Positions 12,950-27,375 of a stretch of 64,000 nucleotides of DNA are shown one piece after another. Numbering within the stretch: the stretch's first letter is position 1; each line of letters starts with the position of its first letter. Source of the DNA: Prinia subflava (Eukaryota; Chordata; Aves; Passeriformes; Cisticolidae). The notes under the pieces are model-generated. The model saw only the letters and a program-made list of their open reading frames with translations. It was not told where the DNA came from and made no database searches. The stretch lies in assembly GCF_021018805.1 (NCBI RefSeq), contig NC_086259.1, positions 3,224,001 through 3,288,000 of the forward strand. The letters run 5' to 3'. A program made the position numbers and the translations under genes.

Positions 12950-13740
12950 CAATTACAGCTTAAAACTTGTGTGTGAGAGACAGGAAATGGGAAGAAAAAG
13001 GAGAGCAATAAGGGAGAAAGAGAAGAGAGAGAAAGACAACCATAGGATTGCTGACTCAGCAGGTATTCCTTGCCCAGGAAGGAACTGGGGTACCAAGGCC
13101 AGAGATAAGTGCCTGGGCCAGCCCCCACAGAGTGCCCCGGCACACCCAAACAGCAAGGTCAGCCTCCTGCGTTCCATGTTTTGGGAACATGTGGCTGTGG
13201 GAGGTGCACGAGCACAGGGACACGCCTGGGGCCAGCAATTCCCCAGGAAAGCCCATAGGCAGATGTTGTACACAACTGCCTGCACATTCCCCCTCTGTGG
13301 GCCCATAAAACACCCAGGCCTGTCTCCCTTCTTTCTTTTGTGCTCCTCTCTAACTCATTAACTTGTTTCAACAAACAGGAGTTGTTTATGTCCTGTGTCA
13401 GCCCAGTCTGTGTGCTGCAGTTACAGCAAGCTTGCAGGCAGGAGTTTGTGAAGAGGTGCAGGGCAGGGGGGCCCAGTGGCACAGACATGCTCCCTTAGCT
13501 GGACTCCACAAACTGCTTCGCAGCTTCCCTCACTGGAAGGGACTGGTGTGATTGCGCCTTGCTTCATGCACAATTCACTCTGTGCCTGGGACACCAACCA
13601 AGGCTGGCAGCAGGCTACAAGCACAGGGGCTTGCAAACACACCTGCTTGCAGTGCTGATGAGTGTTTGCTGCCCTGCTTTCCCCCAGTGCCACAGACAGC
13701 AACATTTGCTGCAGTGGAGAGACTATGAAATTAGATCCTC
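12950..13740. other. GC-rich block of unknown nature
   Basis: The interval begins with a purine-rich tract (about 12985-13038) and then turns GC-rich up to about 13720. ORFs of 60-145 codons overlap on both strands and in several frames, as expected when stop codons are rare through high GC. A CCATAAAA sequence near 13302 could be a TATA-like element, followed by a pyrimidine-rich segment. This organisation is reminiscent of an LTR or a promoter, but I could not define TG/CA ends or a target-site duplication. No domain was recognised in any translation. Confidence 0.35.
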
Positions 13741-16700
13741 TTAATATTCCTTAATAGGCAAAAGGCAGAAGAGTGGGCGAAGAGAGCAAACAATGTGCAA
13801 CAGTGTTTAAATTATAGTAAAATACATTAACAATAAATACTCCCCTGTCAAGAATATGTCATGCAATTATATTTACTGCACTGAACAGAACTAACCAATG
13901 TTTTGAGAGGGTGGTTTTGCACTCCCAAGATGACTCTCCTTCAGGGACAGCATATGTGAATAATCATTTAGACATGGGATATCAGCTGTAAAAAAAAACT
14001 GCTGCAGCACAGTGTGCCAGATGTGATGGCTAGAAAGTTAGCTCCCTCTCCTGGATTAGACCAGAAAATTTAAGTACATTGCACTGATCTAAACCAGCAC
14101 TTGGGCATTTCTCAGCATTGTTGTTCTTTTTTCCCCTAGTCCTAGAACCTCAGTCAAGGGAAATCCATGCTTCCTGAAGTACTGGGGTTTGCTGAGAGAT
14201 ACAGCATAACACCCAAGCAATGACAGCAATCTCGCTGCCTAACTTACTGCAACCCAGTTAAACTGCTATACAAATATATGCATGAATACAGAATACACAT
14301 CTGCACACATCTGGAGAGCCCAAGCAATGTGAGTTACTGTCATAAAGGGCCACAGTCCATAAAGATGTCATTGCAAACCAGACCTCTCTAATGGCTTTGA
14401 CACTGTCCCTCAGCCCTTCTGCATGCAGAAGGATCATTGCTGTGGGCAGCAATTTGGCCAGTTTGGACAGAGTGAATTAAGGACAGCAGGACTTACTGCA
14501 TGGGCTGAGAATTTGAGAACTGAGGCTGAGATAAAGAAAGAGAGAAGATCATAAAACAAAATTTTACTGAAGTTTGAATATTTTTCCAAGTGTCTTGCAA
14601 ATAGGCTGAAATTTTGCACAGTTTACACAGTTTCCAGACCACATGGGAACTCAAAGTCCTTTTACTTAGAGAATTACATCTTCAGTTTTCAGATCACAGA
14701 CGTTTGGAAAGCTAAGATGCAATTAGAAAAAGAATGAAAACATAGGTGTTCATAGTTTACTCACCACTTTGGATTTGATCAAATCCAGATAAAATCAGTG
14801 GCAAAGAAGATCCATTTAAAGGTAGGGTTTACAGCAGCTTTATGAAACCACACAAACAAATGTTTAAATAAAGTTTTTTTTTCTGCCTAATGGTGGACTT
14901 TGATGAATACAATCCTTTATGATTAAATAGGATCTTTCATCCAAGAAACTGAAATTTCTTCACACTTTGAACATTACCCTTCTGAGATCACTATGCACTG
15001 CTTATAAATAAGAAAACAAGGCAGAAAACCAAAAAGTAACGTGAAATGTACACATGATAACTGATTTGTCCAAAGAGAAAACCATTATGATTAAAGCCCA
15101 GATTGTTCAATTGCTCTATCTCTGCTTTTACTACAAAAAGAGTAATTCTAAAAGAAAGACTTTTACAAAAACAGTGACAAGAGAGACACATCCATGGGCA
15201 ATTCAACCTCCTTGAAGTTGGAATCACCTCCTGAAAAAGGCTTGCTCTTTCTACATAGGAGTCAACTGCCTTCCAGACTCTCCAGCTGGTAGCTGGAGGC
15301 TTTTAAGAGCAATATTGTCACGGAGTTTTAGAGCAAGCATGGGAATCTATGCCATAGCAGGAGAGGTACACTACTTATCTCACTAACTGGGCAAGAAAAA
15401 GAATCTTGTTATCCAAACTCAAAATGTTTGGACTTGTTATTACTATTATAAGTGTATTTTCCTAGAACACACAGAGTTGTCCTCAGGGGTGTTGGTCCCA
15501 TTTAAACACTGAGTGAGCTTAGGTTACTCTGGTTCTATTGCTTAAATAGGATGAACGCCCTAAAAATTGTAAACCCCTTGGTTGCTGAGTTGGAGCCTCC
15601 TGAGCATCTCTGTCACAAAGCTACTATTCAGTTGCAAATTTTGGGGCCAGTTTGAATAAACTCCTCTACTCTGAGGTTTCCATATTTGTGAGAGTCCCTT
15701 ACTGACTGACAGCCTTTCCAACATGGGTGAGGTACAGGTAGGATGGGTGGTGCCATGGACAATGCCTGCACTGCTCTGCTCTACAGACCTGTCTGTTTGG
15801 ATGACCTTCATAAGAGCCAAAATGTATGCAAGCAGTCTTAATAATGGTAATAAAAAATCCTATTTTAAATCAGGGCATCTACCCAAAGGATTTCACTGGT
15901 AAAATTATATCTTTCTATTTAGTGAACAAGAACAAACAAACAAACAAAACCAAAAACTTCTTCTACAATAAGCACACAACACAACAAACCATAAAATTAT
16001 ATTAATTATATATTTCAGCAATTATTTTCAGGACACCAAATTGAAAGACTCTCATAAAACATTCTACCCTAATACCACATAAATTACCAGCTAGATTAAG
16101 GCTAGTTGGCCAATACTAGAATTAGATGAGATTATAAAAACATACTCTCTTTGAAACAGTACAACATCACATACAGAACAGCCATTTTACCCAGGAGAAG
16201 GTGCAGAATTTTCTGATTCCTAAAAAGATCAATAACCGTTGATTTTCAATTCTGGGGTCTAGATGAAGTTTCTTTATGCCAGAAACAAGTGACTGACAAG
16301 AACACTTCCCAACTTTCAACTCAAATTGTACAGGACCTGTTAGCTTGAATAAACACTGGGGAAGAAAAGGGACAGTAGGGCCAGTGACAGCTCCACTTAT
16401 TTTGAAGGAATTCAGTCAAGAAAGAAGATTGTCCACAAGATGAAGCACAGAGTTACAGAAAAACACACATACTGGAAACATTCAAAGGGTCCTGCAAATA
16501 ATCTTTTGCATTTAAAATCTTGATTAATATCTGTGAATGTATATATCTTCCCAGAGAGATATGTATTTCCAGGCTAAAGAAGGACTCAAGTTGTCCTAGA
16601 CTGTTTTCCTGGCTCTCTGCAAAGCTGGTATCTGTAAAAGAATCTCAGGAGTAGTAAAGCTTGAAGTACTGAACCTCTCTGAGGACTCAAGCCAATGACA

Positions 16701-17500
16701 TAATTTCTATGTCAGGAGGAATCTAAGTTGCCAGAAGATATCCTGGCTCCTCCAAACTCTACATAAGTCCTGGAAAAATGAAATGTTCCCAAATCTTCAT
16801 TTTGCTAGAGCTGTATCTTAAATTTGGCCCAATTTATACCACAAGATTGTACAATCTGGTAGCATTTGAACACAAATAGTGTGTGCTGAGTGAACAGTAG
16901 TAACTAGCAATACAACTGCTCTTTTATTCTGAGTATTTGGTATAATAATATATGAGCTTGTATAATATTGTAGGATTATAATATTACACATCTTGTAGAT
17001 TTACTGTAATTTCTATGGGCATGAACAAAAAAAAGCTTTTTTGAATGAAATATTGCAAGTTACTGAAGACTTTTCTTCTGTGTATAATCTGATTCATGTT
17101 TACCCTCAAAGGCCTACCAAAAAAAATTAGCAGCTTTAAAACACTTAGTTTCCTGCAGTGACAGTTATACTCTTCTTAGGCAGCTTAAAATAAATGCAAA
17201 GTGTTTCTCTACTTTGTGCACTCATGAAATGTGTGTTTTTATGCTTAGCTTTTGAAATTATGCTAAAATAAATTTTTAAAAACTTTTTAAAAAGCGTCTG
17301 CCATAAACTCCCTCAATAGGTTCACTGCCAGTATTTTTGTTGCTAGTGCCCATGGAAACCAATACAATGGCTATCAAAATTGTTTCTTAGAAAGGACTAT
17401 TTCAGTCCCATCTTCCAGTCTAGATTTTCATTAACTGCTGAGATGTTCTAATGTTCAGTGATACAATTCAAATAAGTGTCAAAATAGTGCTAGTCTAAAA
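13741..17500. other. AT-rich non-coding stretch
   Basis: No gene or repeat was recognised. A polypyrimidine acceptor-like site and a GTAAGT donor-like site bracket 29 nt on the minus strand near 14500-14530, but this is probably a decoy. A short (AAAC)n run lies near 15931-15947. The segment at 16930-16995 is very AT-rich with imperfect inverted symmetry. Confidence 0.55.
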
Positions 17501-17660
17501 CAATAATTTTAAATGCTATATGAACATTATGAAGAACTTGTCAAAAAGTGTGAAGAAATTATTAATTAATTTAAAATTTAAATTGAATATTTTACATAAA
17601 GTTACAATAGAATTATTTACAATTTAACTACTTAAAGTCAATGAATCATTTTGGTATTAT
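17501..17660. other. Extremely AT-rich segment
   Basis: Almost purely A/T between about 17560 and 17640, with self-complementary pieces such as AATTAATT and AAATTT. Such tracts unwind easily and are often found in matrix-attachment or nucleosome-poor regions (general knowledge). No function is shown here. Confidence 0.5.
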
Positions 17661-20600
17661 TGACTTCTGTTGCTTAATTTTTGAGCTCTCCTGCTCCCAT
17701 TTGCTTCCACATCTCTGCAGTCACGATATAATGCAAAAAGAAAACAATAAGAGATGAGAAAGTTCATATTTTTACAGCCTGATTTTCACACGAAGAAATT
17801 TTAATTTTTAAACAATTTAAAATAATTAACATCTATCTTAAAAAAAAATCAGAGGCAAATACACACATGCAAACAAAGATCTAAATTCATAGGTCACAGT
17901 CTGTACTTCCTTTAATTAGCATCCATCCAGATTGCTAGCACATGCAAAGAGGTGCAAATCAAGCACACAGCATGTAAGGCTATTTAAAAACTCACAGCTG
18001 TAGAAACAACAGTGTGGTTAGCTATAAAATCTGTTTTTTTCAGAAAGAGATGAACAAATACTTCAGACTTTTTCTAATTTTCTTGATAATTTGAATAAAA
18101 TCAGAACACACACATCCCATCTCCCCTGCCCCCCATATTATGTCTCTTAAGAGTTTGAGTTCCCAGTAAGGAATGTGAAGTCCAAGAGCTGGGTTTCTTT
18201 ACAAATGATTACTGCCATGATCTGTCTGTGAAAACAGTCCTGACTTTCAGTGAAAAATAAGAAACCATTAAGCTAAATTAGAATATTAATGACAGCTAGT
18301 CATTAATCTCTTGGAAGCTCTACACATTGGGCCTGTTTAGATGTGAACCTATTTTTTCTGGTCTTTTTGACTGGAAGCAGATTCCCTTTATGTTGTCCTA
18401 CACGCTACAGTATGTTCTGCCTCTCTTGTTCCCACATTCCCAAGGTACTGAGAGAAAGCCAAATGCACCTATCCTACTGTGAAAGCACATAACAGAGAGA
18501 GAGGACTTGTTTAGGGACAGGATGAAGGTCTGTGCCCATTCTTACATCCCAAAATGGTTGTTGAAAAGTCAAAGAACTATCCAGTGACTCAGTAAACTGC
18601 AGTAGGATATTAATCCTAGACTCTGTGAGACCTGTGCAAAGTAACAGCCATTATTACATTCTTTCACCTAGGGAAGAGGGTGAAATAAGTGTGCAAAACA
18701 TGGGAGCTTATCAAGAGAGCATCTATACAAAGAGACTCTCTTACTTACCCCGGGGATATTCAAGAGGTACTTTGTCCTGCACGGAGACAATCACCATTGC
18801 TGAAGTAATTCAGCTGCTCCTCAGGACTCCTGTCAGTCTTGCCATTTCTGGCAAACAGGAGACACTTTGTGTTCTTGTTCTTTATTGTTTCTCCCTACTG
18901 CACCAGTAATACCAGGAGCTGAGCAAGCACTTCAATCAAACTAGTGCCCTGTAGAGTGAACAGGAGTTTTACTTTTTATTTCAACAAAGGCAAATCACAA
19001 TGTAGGTGACTGCTTTTCCTTCCAAACACATTGAATCCTAAGCAGTCAATTCATGCTTCTTAAAAGCTTATACATTGTCTTGGTTACTTTACATAAGTCA
19101 GATGTATTCGAAAATTTTTCTCCTCTTATTCAGTATTATGAAATTGGATGGGAAAAATGTCTGAAGTTCCTCTTTTATGGAGGGTGTATCTCACACACAA
19201 AGTGCTACTTCTATTACCTCTTGAACTCACTCTCTTTTTGTGACATATCTCCTTAGGTTAAAAGGGCAAGGACTGGCCAGCATTTGCTTTTACAAGGGAC
19301 TCAGGAGCTAACTTATGAAGGCCAAAATGTCCCCCTCTTTGTTGACAGTTGCAGTTTGCCATTTACCTAGCTAACAGGTGATTTCAGTAAAACATTCACG
19401 TCCTGCACAGGGTGAATTTCTGAACTATGAATGGTATCTATGCTGTTGTTGAGATACCCTTTCAGAATTTGTGATGTGCCAGTAAATGCGGTATTTCTGC
19501 CCCAGCATCAAATAACACCAGCGTATTTGTATAATGACAGGAAGGGAAGCTAAAAACTGAAACCTAAGATGAAATTTGAAGAGATAATTATAGTTAAAGA
19601 ATTTATGTTGTATTACTGGGTTTACATCTGGGAGTGTCCTATTGCACTCTCATATTAATACAGTCTTGGCAATCTGAGAACAACTGGGCAAAAGAAAAAA
19701 CCCTATCATTCTGTACAGATGTGAATCAGCACAATTTTGTTTTCTCAACTGGGAAGTGGTTTAAACTTCCTCTTTCATCTCCTATTGTTTTTAGAAAATT
19801 GTCTTGTGATTGTTCTTCAGCTACACAAAATAAGCCACTCCCTGGATAGGCCCAGCATATGCTTTGACTTCATTAGCAATTTGAAACAAAAACAAGGGAC
19901 CTAGCAGTAGGATTAGATATGTACTAGGAGATATGATACCATCTCCCTGGCACAAAGGGGCTTTTTCCATTTTAAGCAATGCCGAACTTTGATTAAATGC
20001 AGTTAGCCAGGGCATAATCTCTTGGCTTAAAGAGTAATGCTTGTCCTCCATTCCTCCCTTGGCAGTACACACTCAGTACAAGATGAGACTAAGCCACCCT
20101 TTGCTACTTGCCTTGCAAATTCCATTGCAGTGAACTGGAGATTGTATCTGCAAGTTACAAGTTTCTGTGCAGATTCTGGGCCTCAGGTGTGCCTCAGGTC
20201 TATATACACTGACATTCAGACATATAGCAGGAGCTTGAAGTTTGAATGTAACAAAGAGAGTCTTCTAAGCATCTCTGCACACCCTGAAGCACCTTTGGCC
20301 AGTGTGCAACTCCCACTCTGCAGGATCACACATATTGGTTACTGCAGCAAGGCCTGTGGTGCATCTGTTGAAGTGCCCACCACCACCACTCCCACCATCC
20401 CCATTTTCTTTCACTGATGAGTGCAACTAACATAGAGAAAGAGATAAAAATTATAGAGGAAGAAGTCTCTCATGTGGTCTGCTACCAGCACCAGCTTACA
20501 GTAATGCCCTGCTTGAAGTTTTTTTGCCTTATGACAAGTAAATGCATTCATCTTCATTTGATGACAAGGAATTGGTACACTTTCAATTTTCTTCAGTAGT

Positions 20601-21500
20601 AGAATTGAGTTGGCTAAATACCTTAAACAAAAGAGAGATGAGCATTCAGAGCACTAGCTAGGATTTGTGTCTCTAGTATGGCAAGTCTTTGTGTCTGGCA
20701 AGTCAGTCCAAGCACCAAATGCTCCTTCTAATGGTCATCAGATTATACTAGGGTACTAGAAACAACCCAGGAGTAAATTCATGAGTGCTAACCAGATCAA
20801 GCTCATAAAATCACAGTTGTCTCATTTGGGGCCACTAAAATTGTCTAGTTATAGAAGAGAATTCATAGGTGACTGAATTTTGAAGGAGAGGGATAGAGAT
20901 TGCAGTGCACAGCATTAATTCTGCAGGGGAGATCCCAAAGGGGAGAATGGTGGAAAGAGCAGACTGTAGAGGCAGGAGGGGATCTGTGGGGTAGCACCTG
21001 TCCTTGTCTGTATTTTCCCTCTTGCCCCAGAATCTGTTTCTGGCGTTTCACAGAAACAGGGCACAGGGAAGAGGGAGATGAGGAAAGAGACTGAGGCAGA
21101 ATCTTCAGACACATCAGCAATCACTAAATATCATGTAAATTACTTCTGTTGGTTTTATTCCTGTTGAATTAAAAACTGTTAACTGGCTATAAATGTATTA
21201 AATGTATATATTACTTTTCAACCAGGGGGGGAAAGCTGAAATTTTAAACCAGAAAAATTTCCCTTGAATAAACTAAGGGAGAAGTGATTTCATGGCTATT
21301 AACATCAGAGTAGTCAACTGCACTCAATTCACATTTCATTGTGAAAAAAAGCAGATAAACAATCTCCTTCCATTGTTTGCAGTAATCACAGACTGCTAAA
21401 TAATTTCATGTCATTATTTTAGTTCTGCAACAAATAAGGGAAATACCAAATGAAGTCTAAAGCTCCTTCTGAGTGTTTTGTTCTTGTATTTAAAAATCTG
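17661..21500. other. Non-coding stretch, nothing recognised
   Basis: AT-rich unique sequence. A 94-codon ORF at 18625 and a 126-codon ORF at 20037 on the plus strand have no recognisable domain and no flanking splice sites. I see no transposable-element signature. Confidence 0.55.
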
Positions 21501-24500
21501 TCCTTTTAAAAATACATTTAAAGCAAATTCCCAATTTATACATGAGGTATGTGGAAAGTGGACAGGCATACTTTTGCCAGAATAAAAGTGTATCCCAAAT
21601 CTACTTCCCATAGAAATGGTGCTCATTTATAAATTTGTTTTAAGACTCCAGTCCTCTCAATGTCATATAGAAGTGACGCTGTGTAAAACCTGTTAAATCA
21701 AATTGTATTCTGTTGGCCAATAAAACTAAAACTTTAGAAATACATAAGACAAAGTAAGACTAAGAAGCCCTGGACACTTAACACCAAGGAAATAAAGGAA
21801 GTCTGTAGTATTTGGTAAAATTGACACCTCAAGCTTGGTAATCTCCTTTAAAATAGATTGGTGGTTAGGGTACCTAGAAAACAAAGTAAATGAAACAATT
21901 TTTAATTTGATTCATTCATTCTTATAGCAAATATTGTAAAATACACCCTATAATTTTGGTTCTGTTCAAATACAAAAGAAAAAATAATCTCAGCCGACAG
22001 ATGCTAATTAATGAAATGAATAGAGAAAGTCTAGCAGACTTGAGCTCTGCTTGCTCACCTTTAAGTCCTCAATATATGCTGTAGATGGGAGGGTATCACT
22101 ACAAGATCAGTTTATACATCTATAGCAAGATAATGGTTCTTTTTACTTTTTACAACTTGGTATTGATCCCTTACTGCTGACACAGATTAAAGGGGAATAT
22201 TTTCAAATAGATCCTTTGTTTTGTTTTGTTTTCCAAAACCACAAAGTAACTGTGAGCTCAAAATAGATGTTTTACCCTTCATCTTCTAAGGCCAAATTTA
22301 AAACCAGTTTTAAAACAACACCTTATAGACAATTCAGAAAATTATTGGAAAGTCTCATATTTTGATGCCAACTTTGTATTGTCAGCTGGTGGTATCTCAT
22401 TATTCATGCAGCACCTGAACACAATGAAATGGAGAGTGATCACTGAATTGTGTGTTTCTCAGTGTGTATGTGGGATTGAGCAGGCAGAAGAGGGAAGGTA
22501 TCTTTTAAAGCTACTTAGGTCCAATGTGTACATTCCTCATTCACTGCAATGTCACAAGATGCCCTGCACACACTGTTTAATTTCAGACAATACCATAAAA
22601 CACCTGAAGCAGACATAGGTCTGGGCAATCTGAACACCTGGAGTTGAATGGGATAACCTTGTTGTACCTTTGACTTTTCTTACTAGTAAGCTGAAATTCT
22701 GTGACTGCATTCCCCAAGAACCACTCTGGAGAAGACAAGAGAAAGAATTATATGTCAAGCTGCATCTTCCCCACAGATTCCATGTCTAAGTAGAACACTA
22801 AAGAGCCACTGAGTGCATGATTACACTATCATCACAGAGCCAGGCAGACACGATGTTAGCTAAATGCAACACAGTGCAGTCTTGACAGGAAAATGTTCTT
22901 CCCAGCTGCATTTAACTCAGTGGCCTGCACAGCACGTTTCCTATCACTAAAGTCATTCACTTTGTGACCTCTGAGGTATAATGACACAACCATGAAGAGC
23001 TGTGTGTCTGTGACTTGGGCCATGGAAATGGGAACTTCAAAGAAAAAGAGTAGAGTTACATTGGAAAGAAGGGGTGTACAGGCAACTCAAAAGAGCACAT
23101 AAATGGGGAAGAATGTAGCCAGGAAAAGGGAATATACAGAGGAGGAAGAAAGAATTGAGAGACATGATACAGAAACAAGATGCACAAAGGAGCGAGCTCA
23201 GCAGTGGAGTGGAGAAGGGTGGCTGAGAAATGCTGTTTTAGTCATTCTGAAACTGTTAAGTGGTCAACTGGCTTCATCCGGAGAGAATTAGCAGGGGCAC
23301 AGGGGGAGCAGATTCACAAAACTGCCTGAGGAAGTGGTAGTGTCAACCCCCTATCACCAAAAATCTGGCTGTCAGCATACTCACTCTGGCTGTGTGGGAT
23401 CAGTTGCCTTTTCTGGCTGATGACATCTGAACCCACATTTCTGGAAGTGCCTTGCCCTAGAGCATTTGGGGGTGTACTGAGCAAGGGAGGGAGGGAGGAA
23501 TGCAGCAGCCTCTCACGTAGGGCTGTTTCACTCTAAGACACACATTCATTCAGCATGTGTGAAAGATGAGGGAGTAAGGGGAAAATTACTCCATTACCTG
23601 GTTGCTGACAAGATGGATATTGAAGTTGCTAAATAGTAGGTATTCAAGAATTTCTGCAAAGTGACAGAGCAACAAAAGGATAGACTGAAGACAATAAAGG
23701 AGCACAGACTCCATCCCAGTGAGGGCAGCTGCATGCTCTCTTAGGAGATGCTGTTTCCCATTAAGCAGAATGGAAAAGAAACTTCTGTAATCCAGAGCAA
23801 CTTCCTTACCTACGGGGTCATTGGATACAAAATGCTTACAGAAAAATGGTTTGAAATGTTTGAAACAAAAGGAGAATATCTCCTGACAAATGGCGGCAAT
23901 TCATGTTGCTAAAGAAAAATGGTAAATTAATAATTTCCAGGATTTTTTGTTATTATTACCATCATTATAATTTTTATTGTCTAGCTTGGTGAACAAACCA
24001 AAATTTGATTTCTTGTACAGATCCAAAAAAGAGATAGGAACAGAAACAGTGGTCTTTCAGCTGTGGGATACTGGAAGTTCCTGGAGAATATGGGCATCAG
24101 CAAAGAGCAGCCAAAATCAAAGACAAGAAAGCTGAAGAAAATGAAAAATTAGATACAAAGAGGAAGCGCTAACCCCACTTTCCCTCTTCTTTCTGGCACC
24201 ACAGACATACAGAGTCCATGACACGTGATTTCTTCCACTGTTATGGGAGTAGGAGGATTCACTTGATTTCTACCACACCTATTTCTTATCTAGCATCTTC
24301 CACCTACATTTAAGATTCAGAATTGCCAGAATTCAGATTTTCTCTTTCGGCAACATTCTCCTGTCCCTCCCTCATTTCACTGTGCATGTGCTGAGGTTAC
24401 CAGGGATTGCTTTGATCCTTAACCAGATCGGAAGATATCTGCACAAGGACTATTCAAGCTGTGAGCATGCCCTTAGGTTAAGCAGGTTCTTCAGCAGTTC

Positions 24501-25500
24501 TCAGTTATTCCCTCACTTTCTCTTACAAAATAAAACCAAACCAACTAGGCAGATGCAATCATGATTTCATTCATTCATCCATACATAAGCTCAAAATCAC
24601 TCAGTCTAAGTAACTGTAATAATAAAACCATTCAGAGGCTTTGCAGTGAAATATCACTCAGAAAATACTTCAGTTGTTAAGGATCTTCTTTGTGTTTTTC
24701 AATTTCTAATGTGCTTAAGACAACATCAATATTTCTAAACACAATTCAGTCTTGAGCTGCACTGACTTACAGGAGTTCTGTTGAGTAACTTTTTTATCCA
24801 CTTCAGTTTACCTGAAATGTACTCAAATGTTCTGTTGAGACAGTCATGACTGAGTGTGAAAGTAAGGTTCTCTATCTCATAATCAAGAACACTTCAACTA
24901 AGGGACAGATGAACATGCTGAGCACCCAACCCCATTCAGCCTTATGCACGTGAGCAGCCCAGGTAGTTCAAGAAGGCCAGCTATGTGAGAGTGGATCTTT
25001 ACATCTTTAATACTGTGAAGCTTCTGTGTGCAATGCAAAATGTCTTCAGGGCTTAAAAACAGCTCTATTTCTGAATATAGCAAATATAGACTATATTATG
25101 CATTGCTTTAAATAATCTCTTTCTTCTTTTACATCACCAGCATAAAATGGGTATTTTTCTGGTTATTTGTCCTTAATATGTTTTAATGTCCTCTCTTAAA
25201 ACATATCCCAGAGTGGTTTAAGAGCACATTGTTGATGTGATCAGTAACAACCACACAGCTGAGGATTGCTTTGAGCCCTTTGCAGTACCCTATATTCATG
25301 TTCCTTTCATGATGATCACTTAGGAAACATGACAGTTGTGTTGAGTTTTCAGGATAGTGTAAATAAGCCAAAAGTCATTATGATTCCTTAAATTAACATT
25401 AAAATAAAATGAAGTTAATTATGGGTGTTCATAGGATTGCCTGTCCTGTGATAGTTGCTCTTTTATGCTTATGAATTGCATAACTAACCTGTAACTTGAA

Positions 25501-25503
<3 letters not shown>
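21501..25503. other. Non-coding stretch, nothing recognised
   Basis: No gene or repeat family recognised. A short TTTTG-type run occurs near 22216-22232. A purine-rich segment spans about 23100-23220, where a charged 62-codon ORF results from composition alone. ORFs are otherwise short and without motifs. Confidence 0.55.

Positions 25504-25567
<64 letters not shown>
25504..25567. repeat. (GATA)n microsatellite, 16 copies
   Basis: Sixteen uninterrupted GATA units, followed by slightly degenerate units to about 25580. Its minus-strand translation is a serine-isoleucine-tyrosine-leucine repeat and is not a gene. Perfect tetranucleotide arrays of this length are usually polymorphic in length. 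Confidence 0.97.
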
Positions 25568-25568
<1 letters not shown>

Positions 25569-27375
25569 ATAGAGATAGACGAGTCAGCTGAAAAGAGGAA
25601 CTCCTGTGGTACACAGCATTATGCACAATCACTACAGACTAACACAGTCTTAATTATTAATCTTTTGGACCTACATAGTATTTTTCATCCATAAGCACTT
25701 TGAAAGATGTGTACAAAGAAATTCAATGAAAGCTCTGGAATCCTAAGACAAGAGCTCCTTGTCACAGGAATCATTCCACAGATCAGGATAAAAGCCCTTG
25801 GCCACCTGCATCAAAACAAGCCCTGCCACAGAGGGAAAGTACCACAGGCCAAATGAAATTCTTAGAGAAGCAGACAGGAGCTCTACTTTAATACTGAGAA
25901 AGCTGAAACTTTTACATTTGTCTTACTTGGGAGAATGCAATATTGAGATATCCTACAAATATTTTTCGTATAGAATGATAGACATCTCATTTCATGCCTC
26001 AATTCAGTTTAAGAACACACAAACTTCATAACTGAATTATTTACACACCTTTCCCAGTCTTTGCCATGTCACTTCCACACCACCCCCTTTATGCTAAGAA
26101 TAGTTTTATTCTCCCGGTCTCTTATCTGTGCTGTTCTGCCATCTTTTGATCATTCAAATCCTTCCTCACAAAGGCTTGAGCAACACTAAACACAATAGGT
26201 AAAATATATGTGGCTCACTATATACTCATGGATAGGTTCTTTTTCACTTCCCCAGATGACAAATTGTAAAACAAGTTTTGTTCCTTTTTTTTTTTTTTAC
26301 TGCAATAGGCCAAGTAGTTTGTCATTCTTCTAATAAATGTATTTTTAGGCTTGCGTAACAGCTAAAATATACATATGCATTTGGTATTCAGAAAACATCA
26401 GCTATTAGTCAATCAAATCAAAGTAACTTTAAAGTGCTCAACTTGATAGAAACTCACCCAGTCATTTACAAAACATATTCTTCAGCCTCTCCAATGTAAT
26501 AACTTCTTTAAAATACCACAATAGATACCACAAGAATAGAATGGTTCTAATTTTAATACAGGGCTACATCATAATGAGAAGACAGGTCCTGCTCAAGCAT
26601 ATCTGTATACTGATGTATCAGTGAATCAGAGATGTTACACTCTGCTGGCACTCACCCTCCTTTCAGGCAGTCAGCAGAAAACTGCAAAAAACAACTCGCA
26701 CTTTCATGTTATAGCCATGACATTGTAGCATAATCAGACAATAGCAAATATATATATACATAAATATATAAATAATTATTGTCATTGCTGTCTCCTCGAT
26801 CTTGTTTATATTTTAATGAACTCTTCTTGTAATAAGTTTCCTCCATTTCCAGAAAGCCAGCACTCCATAAATACTGAGCTGTACTCAATCTGCTGATGTA
26901 CCAATTTTCTATAAACAGAGAAAATCCAAACTTATCACTAGGCCTAGCTGTTGAAAAAGGTTAGTGTAACTAAATAACAAAACAGGAGTGTTGTTTACTT
27001 GTTAATGCTCTACTAATGAGAAAAAGCTGTTATGGTTTTGATTAATATAGACCGTACTGGACAATTCTGGCATAACTTTCCTTGAAGAGTGACTATTGAT
27101 TTCCTTTTCATTCTACACTTGCATACCACATATCTGGAATCCAGCCCAGGTTTCATAACTGCTACTATCTCCACATTAACAGCCTGTGCAAGATTAGAAA
27201 TAGCTTTTGAAGATATATGCAAGGGTGAGGCAATCCAAGAATTTTCTCCATTTCCACAGGTTGAGCTTTTCCATCTGTCCATGTAACAACTTTTAAGGAA
27301 TTAAAGGTGTTAGTAGGCATGATCAAATTCATCAATTGCAATTAATGAATTATACCATTGTTTAATCTTTTAGCA
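25568..27375. other. AT-rich non-coding stretch
   Basis: No gene recognised. A 14-nt T run lies at 26285-26298 and an alternating TA-rich patch at 26747-26775. ORFs are of 65-89 codons and overlap antisense to each other near 27013-27286, consistent with chance. Confidence 0.55.

Noticed and set aside
12924..13361. 145-codon plus-strand ORF
   Set aside because: It crosses from a purine-rich tract into GC-rich sequence where all frames on both strands are open; no domain recognised.
14500..14530. Minus-strand 29-nt segment between a strong acceptor and GTAAGT
   Set aside because: The segment repeats acceptor-like CTCAG motifs and is too short and pyrimidine-like to look coding; treated as a decoy.
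20037..20417. 126-codon plus-strand ORF
   Set aside because: No domain, no splice context, chance length.
25429..25632. Ser-Ile-Tyr-Leu repeat ORF on the minus strand
   Set aside because: Translation of the GATA microsatellite.
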